Both the position numbers and the translations under genes were made by a program. Shown in pieces: positions 45,406-55,500 of a stretch of 64,000 bases of DNA. How positions within the stretch are numbered: position 1 is the first letter of the stretch; each line of letters starts with the position of its first letter. The DNA is from Ascidia mentula (Eukaryota; Chordata; Ascidiacea; Phlebobranchia; Ascidiidae): positions 17,608,001 through 17,672,000 of the forward strand of contig OX387203.1 of the NCBI GenBank assembly GCA_947561715.1. Direction: 5' to 3'. A model generated the notes under the pieces. That model saw nothing but the letters and a program-made list of their open reading frames with translations, ran no database searches and was not told where the DNA came from.

Positions 45406-46387
45406 TCATCCTAATCTGGCATTGTTGTATTCTTCAGTCACAAACAGTTCAAGTGTATTCATACAAAATGGTGCGCAGGTTTTATAGGCAAAGCCAACAC
45501 GCAAATAACGCCAGGAACGGAATTATTGGCCATTGAGGTGCGCAGTAAATCCACAGGCGTAAGTCGCATTGCCAGACACGCTGATTGCACGGCGAGTTTT
45601 GAGCGCCGTTTTGTAAGGTCAACTTTGGAACACATAATGATATAATTACATAACACCTCCCCGCCAATATTGGGTTATGGAACAACGCAAAATGACACTA
45701 ATAACCATAAAATTTGGGAGGCTTCGGACGCCGTTTCGAGCGCCGGGGTAAACTCCCCCGTGTGACAACTCCTGCGCCGCAGGTGAATGAGTATTGTCAG
45801 GACTAACGATAGTCTCAGGGGTGACCGTGTCGCGCGTACATTGACGATGTCAATTTATTTGAAAAAATCGATTTCGCTTATGTAGGCTACTGGAAGCATC
45901 GTCAGTTTCTGCAAATATTACATGATAATAATAATAAAATAAAACACACAAAAACAACGCTGCACATAAGTTACTTGAAATTGGAAATTGAAAGTCTGTT
46001 TTTGACTCTATACCTTTTGAGGTCAAACTGTAAACTGCAGTGGTAGCGAGTCATTACGCAAGTCCTACTCATGTTAATTATTTTAAACTTCACGTATTTT
46101 TTTACTTCTGCAAAATAATTTTTTTTTCACGAGACAAATTAATTGTACAAACGCAAAAATTTTGAAGTGACATCATTTAATATTCGTTGACCTGGGACCA
46201 ATCAGTATTAAGACTAGACGCATTTCATGTAGGCGTCTTCAACCTCAGTATTAACGTTGCTTTGCACGCCAGTGTTTGCATAATTCTGTTGTTTGGTGAC
46301 GTCATAGTTGTGAGATTTGTTTTTATTTTGGCTTTTTGAACCTGTTTAGTTTCAAAAAGATGCTGATTCACATTTCTCATCATACGA

Positions 46388-47985
46388 TTATATGTGAGGT
46401 AAATTCACAATAAATTCGTATAAATAACCTACTCGGTACATTCGGTTACTCACCATCCATATTTCCAATTTGAAGGTTGGTTTGGTCATCAACACTAAAT
46501 TTAACAAAACAATGGCTTGCATAAAATTCTGATTACAGACGAACCAAAAAAAGAGTAGTTGTTTTTGACGTGACCTAAAGCGGTTGATTGCAATGATAAC
46601 AGCACCAATTGTGATGACGTTCAGTACAACCAAGGTAATAATCATGCTTGTATTGTCCTTAATACGATGGATTGCATCTGACAACCCTGTGAGAATTTCT
46701 GCCAAAATATAAACAAAGCTGGTATGCGAAGGAATTGTAATGGAGTAATGACAAAAGTTGGCTCACGAATGGAAGTAAGGGAGTTTGGGTTTGTCTCCGT
46801 CCCGACGCTTGTTGCTAATTTTGGATGTGTAATGAATGCGTAGGTTGTTACGTCACTGGTTGCTGAAGTCGTGGTTGTAGTTGTAGTCTTAGTAAATGCT
46901 GCTGTTTTTGTTGTTGTTGAGCTTGCTGCCAGTGGTTGAAAGGTTTAGCCGATATGTTAAACAAATATACAACATTGTACAGTAATTTAATGGTTCAACC
47001 GTTTTTATGTAGCATTTAGTGTGGTGTACCCCATGGTATTTCTTTTATCTTACAAGTCGGGACTCCACAGTAATTGCATCTTGGCGTATCACTTTATGGA
47101 AACGGGGCAACCACCCAACCCACATTATATTTTAATAAATGCTACGGGGATGATTTACAAAATTACTATAACCCAGGGATACAAGACACATGCTGTTATA
47201 GCGCCTACAGTGTGGAATTCTTTCACAAATGTATCTCGATTTATATGAGCAAGGAACATCTCTCCATCTGTATGTTGGATCAAGTTCATAAATCCATCCC
47301 ATTATCACACAATCCTCATTTCCACCAGCGTTGTTTGGTTCTTGCATAAGCCACTGTCCACTGTTAGTACGTGATCCATCCCTCCACTGGAAGTTGTTTG
47401 TTCCCGGAACTCGTGTTGCTCCGATGTAGAATGAATATGGGAACTCTTAACGTTATTTGTCAAAACATTACTGAACCAATCAATGGTTTAGCACACAAGA
47501 AATTTTCAATTCATTAATGAGTTTCAAATTAAAATTAAGTTTGACGGTAAAGTAACCACAATGGTGAAGATTTTTGCTCACAATTGTTCACAATTTGTAC
47601 ACAAAAATTACCTATTTCGAAACATCAGTGACTGCGGTATAAAAATTTTCCGATCTTTACTCAAACACATGCAAAGAACAAGCATCATACATAGATCTAC
47701 AAGAAATTTTTACGAAACCAAACGAAAACTTTTCTTTAACAAAGAATAGTTAATGATCATCACATTACCTGTTACTGTTCCAATCTTTTCCACCAGGAAG
47801 TTAAATATGTTTGTTGTTTTAATATTAGCGAGATGTGCATTGTGTGAACTGCATGCAGTTTCAGCTTCTGTGTATGAATTAACTTTGGATCCGATCAAAT
47901 ATTCGTGGAAGTCATCCAACTTGTACCAAGTTTGTCCATAAACCACAGGTATAAAATATACAAATAATATAACTAGCAATCTCAT
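46388..47985 (-). CDS. C-type lectin, Thr-rich stalk, single-pass membrane protein (copy B, open)
   Basis: Four exons in matching phase 1: 47985-47769, 47445-47209, 46925-46767 and 46698-46388, about 307 aa. Order: signal peptide (MRLLVILFVYFIPVVYG); C-type lectin domain starting QTWYKLDDFHEYLIGSKVNS, with the sugar-type EPN motif (EPNNAGGNEDC) and RWRDVPC in place of WND; Thr-rich, probably O-glycosylated stalk; membrane segment MIITLVVLNVITIGAVIIAI; short basic stop-transfer (NRFRSRQK). EPN suggests mannose-type calcium-dependent binding, but the WRD change may alter it. Compared with copy C, about 21 bp containing the GTAAGT donor after the membrane exon are deleted, so translation runs into former intron to a stop at 46388. 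This is the only member of the cluster without an in-frame stop. Likely a cell-surface recognition receptor. Confidence 0.78.
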
Positions 47986-48304
47986 TGCTAGTTGTATTGC
48001 CGGTCTAATTTAATTGCATAAACGTTTTAAGCTTCGCTAAAACCAATGGGATTATATTGAATAAGTTACTTTTTTTCCCTCACTCCATTAAATTTTTTTC
48101 CAGTGACGCAATCATTTCTAGTAAAATGATAGAACGGCGCCCCTGAAAGACGTTGACGTTTTTTTTTCGATGAATCCGCTCACGTTATAAGCTGATCCGT
48201 TTATATCACTGCTGCACAGTGGTATATGCGGTAACAAATTTCCACCAGTAAGTTTGCAACGCCCCCAAGAACAACAAATCGTCGCGTCATTTGGAATCTC
48301 CGCA

Positions 48305-48715
48305 AGTAAATGTGTGATTGCCAAAATATCTGTAAGCCAGCAAACCTTCGGTGTTCGACCGATGTAGTAGGAAAAAAACTTACGATAACTCGAACTAATC
48401 CTGCTTTCACAACAACCACAAAATGTTACAGCGTGTTTGCGTTTAAATTTATGTCTACAAGTTCAAGAGTATTCAGTGATATTTTAACAGTACGCAGTAT
48501 TTTAACACCACCACTGTAAATCTCTTCCGACATCAAAACATCTGGTTATAGGAGCAATACTACTGTATAGTACTGCTGCCTGGTTAACCCTTCTTCTTCT
48601 ATTGACTTTTTATGAGGCATCATATTGTAAATGAAAATACACTGACTAATGATCACGCAAGCAGTGGGTTGAACAGGTGGGACAAGTCAGGCGGGAAATT
48701 GACATCATCCTAAAC
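48305..48715. repeat. Segmental duplicate of 44985-45420
   Basis: Shares ATGTGTGATT.CCAAAATATC, TTCGACCGATGTAG and TTGACATCATCCTAA landmarks with 44985-45420. It is part of the duplicated lectin-cluster architecture. Confidence 0.75.
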
Positions 48716-48940
48716 TGGAATTGTGACACTAACTCACAATTACGAGTCTCGATGGCAACTCGGCCTCGTAGACAACTTGCCTTGTCTATGTCAAGGTTAC
48801 TGTTGGAGTTAAATAACTCCTTTACACAAGTCTGTGCATCTTCTAAATAGTCTAACTCCCGACTAAACCCATACATCCACCAAGCTTTAAACCAGTTGTT
48901 ACTAAATCCGTCCAAGACCCTAACACGGCAAAAGCTATAT
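48710..48940 (-). other. Open segment of unknown origin
   Basis: The minus strand is open for about 75 codons (FSNNWFKAWWMYGFSRELDY, then LEDAQTCVKELFNSNSNLD). It reads like protein, but no domain is recognised. It lies between a lectin-cluster duplicate and the Penelope-like element, so it may be mobile-element coding sequence. Confidence 0.3.
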
Positions 48941-49019
48941 AGCTCGATTAGCCAAGTTCCCTACATAGGTTATTTATGTTTGGGTTGACTTTGTTTTTCG
49001 ATTAACTAAAAGTAGTTCA

Positions 49020-50975
49020 ATAATTTAAGGCTCTTCTGGCAAAAAAACTTGTTTGGACGACGTTTCGGTGGTTATTCAACAGACCTTCATCAGGACAAGC
49101 GAAGTAAAATAAAACGCCAACACGGCGATAAATAGCAACGCGTGACAAAAAAGGCGAAAAAGAGCGAAAAAAGCAAGAAAAAAGCTGAAAAACGGGGAGG
49201 GGAGCACAAAGAATTAAAAATGCGCGCCAACAAGGAATGAGATACCGGGGTCTAAATCACAGTGCCCTGTGGTACGCAGGACCATCAGGTTTAATCAGGG
49301 GACGTGTCGCGCAGACCGTTATCAAATGCCGATAAACGGGTGGAAAAAAGGTTTCCCTTTTGTCATTAAGTGCAGATTCATGTCCATTTATATGCACAGA
49401 CTCCAATGAACATTCTCTTGTACTTGTCCTTTTCCCTGTCCAGAATTGTTGTATCTTTAAAATTGACCATGTGCCCTGTTTCTGCTACATGTTGCGACAG
49501 TGCCGTCCTTGTAAATTTCTTGGGCTTGACATCCCGCTGATGCTCCTTTAATCTTGTCCGTAAGGCGCGACCCGTCTCGCCAATATACACCTTCTCACAC
49601 TCTCCGCAGAGGATGCGGTATATCACACCCCCAGCATCTAGCGCGCCTCCAGTGCGATCTTTGGGATACGAGACCAAGGAGCGTAATGTGACTGAACGAC
49701 GCTCGAACACCAGGGTGGAAAAATCCTCCAGCAGTCTCTTCAAGGTCTCCGAAAGTCCTGGAAAATATGGAAGAACAACCACACCCGCGGAGGGCCTTTT
49801 GTCGCATTTAGGCAGGGATGCATGGTTTCGTCGCAGAAAGGAGCTTGGGTAACCATTCCTTAACAGAGCATCCCGCACACTACCCGCCTCTTGTTCTCGG
49901 GCCTTTTTCTCTGTAACCAGATTCTCCGCTCTAGCGTATAGTGCACGCACTACAGCCAGCTTGTGGGATATAGGGTGCGCTGACCGGAAAGATAGATACC
50001 TGTCAGAATGTATCGGTTTTCGGTAAACACTCGTGCGAAGCGACCCACGGTTTTCCCTTTGAACAGCAACATCTAAACACGATAAAATCCCACCATGCTC
50101 AACCTCCATGGTGAACTTAACGCTCGCTTCGATCGAGTTGAGGTGCTCAAGCAGCGATTCCACGTAGTCGCGATGCACAACCACAAAGGTATCATCCACG
50201 TAATGTCGCCAAAGTGGGGGACTCGAAAACGTTGACAACGCTCTTTGCTCCACGGATTCCATGAACTGTGTTGGCGACCACAACTGAAAGCGGAGACCCC
50301 ATGACTGTACCAAAAATTTGCTTGTAAAATTCACCTTTGAACGACAGATAGGTGGCGTCCAGACAGAGTTGAATGCATTCCACGATCTCCGGTAGTGGCC
50401 ACGAACAACTTGCCTCCAATGCCTCATCTCTCTGCAGTCTTTCTGCTGCCACTCCCACCGCCAACTTCACCGGTACGTTTGTGAAGAGAGAGACGACATC
50501 AAATGATACCATTACCTCCTCCTGCTCCACGCTCAATTCTTTAATCTGTGCTGCAAAATCGATAGAATTCCGGACGATCTCATCCGTCGCACCCACAAGG
50601 GGGGCCAAAATACGGGCCACATGTTTAGCAAGATTATACGTGGGAGATCCAGGAACGACACAATAGGCCTAACTGGAACCCCAGGCTTATGAATCTTTGG
50701 ATGACCATAAAGACACAGCTTCCGCCCATCCGTGCTATGCAACTCGAAAAACTCCCTTACTGATAACACTTGCTTGTCCCTGTGTAAGCGACCAACCATT
50801 GCATTAACCTTTTGTTTAACAATGTGACCGGGATCCCTCTTCACCTTGCGGTAGGTCTTTTCGTCAACCAACATTAACTTAAGCTTGTTCTCGTAATCCC
50901 ATCTATTCATAACCACCGTCACATTTCCTTTGTCCGCAGGGAGTATTACAATGTCATTATTATATACGTATCTGG
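49020..50975 (-). pseudogene. Penelope-like retroelement: reverse transcriptase plus GIY-YIG endonuclease, frameshifted
   Basis: Minus-strand coding runs from about 50970 (DIVILPADKGNVTVVMNRWD) through YGHPKIHKPGVPVRPIVS and FDVVSLFTNVPV, to FYKQIFGTVMGSPLS, then the catalytic RHYVDDTFVV and a GIY-YIG-type endonuclease (VIYRILCGEC..KVYIGETGRALRTRLKEH). RT followed by GIY-YIG is diagnostic for endonuclease-bearing Penelope-like elements. The pieces lie in three frames (breaks near 50.6 and 50.2-50.4 kb) and the N-terminus is missing, so it is an inactive 5'-truncated copy. The 3' end carries a hammerhead-like motif. It is inserted within lectin copy A, just after the stalk exon. Confidence 0.9.
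49062..49093 (-). ncRNA. Hammerhead-like motif at the Penelope-like 3' end
   Basis: The coding strand has CTGATGA, then AGGT..ACC-type weak pairing, then GAAAC followed by GTCGTCC. Both invariant core blocks are intact, but an extra A sits before stem II and stem II is short, so activity is uncertain. Hammerhead motifs in the terminal repeats of Penelope-like elements are established in other eukaryotes. Confidence 0.55.
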
Positions 50976-50984
50976 GGATGCTGT

Positions 50985-51530
50985 TAGAATCTGTTGTGTT
51001 GTCGTAACTTCTTTTGTCGTTTTCTCCAGCACGATTTCAGTTGTTTGTTGGGGTTGTTGTACTTGCTAAAAGGTATGTAATTAAAAATTAAACAATATGT
51101 TTATGTAAAGCTCCTTACTTGCTCACACCAATATGTTGTTACGTTTAAATATTCCTGAAAACATTTTGATTTTATATATCAGTGTAAGGCAATTTAATTG
51201 TAACAAACTAACTTAAAAATGGCAATAAATTCTGTTCGTCTCACAGTTACGACCTGTGAGGATGAGTAAAAATATTTATATATTTTATTTAAACTTTGTC
51301 CGTCTGCAGATACCTACTGATATCCGTTGACAAATATATCCCGAAGTAACATTGCATTCCGTACTTCTCCACTTGTATTCTGAATCAAAAAAAGTTAATG
51401 AACCCATCATCACACAACACTTGGATCCTGTTGTGATCTGTTCCCCTGTTGCCCACTGTCCATTGACAATATTTGAAAAACGATGCCCACTTATAGTTGC
51501 TTGTTGCTGCATCCCGTTTAACGACCTCTG
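50985..51530 (-). pseudogene. C-type lectin copy A, 5'-truncated
   Basis: About 51512-51316 keeps the second half of a lectin domain (NGQWATGEQITTGSKCCVMM, YKWRSTECNVTSGYICQR) with a phase 1 donor. The EPN motif has become EQI, and the frame is disturbed before NGQW. The Thr/Gln-rich stalk exon (about 51066-50985; QTTEIVLEKTTKEVTTTQQ) follows. Upstream, the first exon is replaced by a ribozyme-element-like fragment at 51540-51600. Downstream, the Penelope-like element begins. Confidence 0.7.
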
Positions 51531-51539
51531 TTTAGCAAA

Positions 51540-51600
51540 ATAATCACCATAATGTGGAAGTCTTCGCCTGGTTTTACGGGCAAGTTATTCATCAGGCAGC
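51540..51600. mobile_element. Retrozyme/Penelope-like terminal fragment
   Basis: The plus strand AATGTGGAAGTCTTCGCCTGG resembles the retrozyme's AAAGTGGAAGTCTTTGCTTGG (809-829). The minus strand has CTGATGA (51595-51589), a GCC..GGC stem and GAAGAC, a hammerhead-like layout with an extra base in GAAAC. Confidence 0.45.
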
Positions 51601-52560
51601 AAGCTGAACGGGTGAGAATTAAATTCCTCGCAACAGTGGCGTAACCGCAGCTCACTCCAATCATCATTGGTTCCAAGACAAGCATGGAAACGTATATTGA
51701 TCAATTTAAATAGTGTACCGACTGTACTTTTTAAATCTCAATATATTTGACTTTGCTAGAAAGCTGACTGAATTAACATGTTGCAAAACGTTTCAGTGCT
51801 TCTGTTATGATGGGTGTTATGATGTTAATTGTTTATTTCATACATGGGGGTTTAAGTCACTGTAACTAAGGAACAACTGCAAAATACATAGGTCAAAAGA
51901 AAACAGTACATACGGCTGGACAAGAACGAAAAACCACACTATCAGAACACGTGCGCGACAACACACAGTCGATCACTCACGCAAGCGTAGAGCGCGCAAG
52001 GCTCAGGGCAACTTGCGTACCGCCATTGGCTCAAGCATATTAAGACAAGTCTTGTCTTAATTTCACAACAATGAGGTATAAGAGTTTATATTTATCATCT
52101 TGCTGCAATACAGAAGTAATACCATGCTTTCGCAAAGCAAGGCATGATCGCTCCAATGCGCAGGCCCTTTATATTTGGCGATCACAGCTCAAACATTCTT
52201 GGCGGTCACAATTCTTGCTGCAATATTTACGTTTTGTCGTTACATTTCTTACTATTCCACATAAATATTACGCCAAGAGTTAACCTTAATTGCTCAAAAA
52301 TATTTTCAATGTTCCTCACAAAAATGTCTGACCACAAAGAATGGACGCAGCCAGACACATTTCTACCTTAACCACACATAGTTTCATTAAACTAGGATTT
52401 CGCAGGTTAAACATTCGTTCTTAAGCTGGTTGTTTTTTGTTCTTTATAACACAACAACATGAGGGAATCGAGTGGATATTCATTCCTTCCTTACCCTGAG
52501 GAAGCCAAGTTGAATAACAGGCTTATAAAAATAAAAACGTTGGTCAATAAAAATAAAAAA
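51601..52560. other. No gene seen; element-like end at 52490-52550
   Basis: The sequence just left of the satellite has CCTGAGGAAGCC, then GGCTT, then AAACGTTGG, reminiscent of degraded Penelope-like terminal motifs. Nothing else is recognised. Confidence 0.35.
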
Positions 52561-52564
52561 CAAA

Positions 52565-55500
52565 AAGACATACGCCAATTTGGTTTCCACTGCTCGTTTT
52601 AAACTGCCATCTAGTATTTGTGTGCAAAGTTTCAAGTCGCCTAATACAAAAATGTTCAAATCAAAGGCGGACAACTCTCAAAATTACTTAATATCCGCCC
52701 AACAGTAGCCACCATAGTTTCAAACATGCGTTTTCGTTCGCGAACAAAAAACTAAAAGACATAGGCCGATTTGGTTTTCACTGCTTGTTTTGTACTGGTA
52801 TCTAGTATTTGTGTGAAAAGTTTCAATTCGCCTGATATAAAAATGTTCAAATCAAAGGCGGACAACTCTCAAAATTACTTAATATCCGCCCAACAGAAGC
52901 CACCATAGTGTCAAACATGCGTTTTTGTTCGCGAATAAAAAACTAAAAAACATAGGCCAATTTGGTTTTCACTGCTTGTTTTGTACTGGTATCTAGTATT
53001 TGTGTGCAAAATTTCAAGTCGCCTGATATAAAAATGTTTAAATCAAAGGCGGACAACTCTCAAAATTACTTAATATCCGCCCAACAGTAGCCACCATAGT
53101 GTCAAACATGCGTTTTTGTTCGCGAATAAAAAACTAAAAAACATAGGCCAATTTGGTTTTCACTGCTTGTTTTGTACTGCCATCTAGTATTTGTGTGCAA
53201 AGTTTCAAATCGCCTAATACAAAAATGTTCAAATCAAAGGCGGACAACTCTCAAAATTACTTAATATCCGCCCAACAGTAGCCACCATAGTTTCAAACAT
53301 GCGTTTTCGTTCGCGAACAAAAAACTAAAAGACATAGGCCAATTTGGTTTTCACTGCTTGTTTTGTGCTGGTATCTAGTATTTGTGTGCAAAGTTTCAAT
53401 TCGCCTGATATAAAAATGTTCAAATCAAAGGCGGACAACTCTCAAAATTACTTAATATCCGCCCAAATTTAGCCACCATAGTGTCAAACATGCGTTTTTG
53501 TTCGCGAATAAAAAACTAAAAAACATAGGCCAATTTGGTTTTCACTGCTTGTTTTGTACTGGTATCTAGTATTTGTGTGCAAAATTTCAAGTCGCCTGAT
53601 ATAAAAATGTTCAAATCAAAGGCGGACAACTCTCAAAATTACTTAATATCCGCCCAACAGTAGCCACCATAGTGTCAAACATGCGTTTTTGTTCGCGAAT
53701 AAAAAACTAAGAAACATACGCCAATTTGGTTTTTACTGCTCGTTTTCAACTGCCATTTAGTATTTGTGTGCAAAATTTCAAGTCGCTTGATATAAAAATG
53801 TTCAAATTACAGGCGGACAACTTTCAAAATTACTTAATTCCGCCCAACCATAGCCACCATAGTGTCAAACATGCTTTTCGTTTGCGAATAAAAAACTAAA
53901 AGACATACGCCAATTTGGTTTTCACTGCTCGTTTTGTACTGGCATCTAGTATTTGTGTGGAAAATTTCAAGTCGCTTGATATAAAAATATTCAAATCACA
54001 GGCGGACAACTCTCAAATTTATTTAATTACGCCCAACCGTAGCCACCATAGTTTCAAACATGCGTTTTTGTTCGCGAATAAAAAACTAAAAAACATAGGC
54101 CAATTTGGTTTTCACTGCTTGTTTTGTACTGGCATCTAGTATTTGTGTGCAAAATTTCAAGTCGCTTGATATAAAAATGTTCAAATCACAGGCGGACAAC
54201 TTTCAAAATTACTTAATTCCGCCCAACCATAGCCACCATAGTGTCAAACATGCTTTTCGTTTGCGAATAAAAAACTAAAAGACATACGCCAATTTGGTTT
54301 TCACTGCTCGTTTTGTACTGGCATCTAGTATTTGTGTGGAAAATTTCAAGTCGCTTGATATAAAAATATTCAAATCACAGGCGGACAACTCTCAAATTTA
54401 TTTAATTACGCCCAACAGTAGCCACCATAGTTTCAAACATGCGTTTTTGTTCGCGAATAAAAAACTAAAAAACATAGGCCAATTTGGTTTTCACTGCTTG
54501 TTTTGTACTGGCATCTAGTATATGTGTGCAAAATTTCAAGTCGCTTGATATAAAAATGTTCAAATCACAGGCGGACAACTTTCAAAATTACTTAATTCCG
54601 CCCAACCATAGCCACCATAGTGTCAAACATGCTTTTCGTTTGCGAATAAAAAACAAAAAGACATAGGCCAATTTGGTTTTCACTGCTTGTTTTGTACTGG
54701 CATCTAGTATTTGTGTGCAAAATTTCAAGTCGCTTGATATAAAAATGTTCAAATCACAGGCGGACAACTTTCAAGATTACTTAATTCCGCCCAACCATAG
54801 CCATTATAGTGTCAAACATGCGTTTTCGTTCGTGAATAAAAAACTAAAACATATACGCCAGTTTGGTTTTCACTGCTTGTTTTGTACTGGCATCTAGTAT
54901 TTGTGTGGAAAATTTCCGGTCGCTTGATACAAAAATGTTCAAATCACAGGCGGACAACTCTCAAAATTACTTAATTACGCCCAACCGTAGCCATCATAGT
55001 TTCAAACATGCGTTTTTGTTTGCGAATAAAAAACAAAAAGACATACGCCAATTTGGTTTTTACTGCTTGTTTTGTACTGCCATCTAGTATTTGTGTGCAA
55101 AATTTCAAGTCGCTTGATATAAAAATGTTCAAATCAAAGGCGGACAACTGTCAAATTTATTTAATTACGCCCAACCGTAGCCACCATAGTTTCAAACATG
55201 CGTTTTTGTTCGCGAATAAAAAACTAAAAAACATAGGCCAATTTGGTTTTCACTGCTTGTTTTGTACTGGCATCTAGTATTTGTGTGCAAAATTTCAAGT
55301 CGCTTGATATAAAAATGTTCAAATCACAGGCGGACAACTTTCAAGATTACTTAATTCCGCCCATCCATAGCCATTATAGTGTCAAACATGCGTTTTCGTT
55401 CGTGAATAAAAAACTAAAACATATAAGCCAATTTGGTTTTCAATGCTCGTTTTAAACTGCCATCTAGTATTTGTGTGCAAAATTTCAAGTCGCTTGATAT

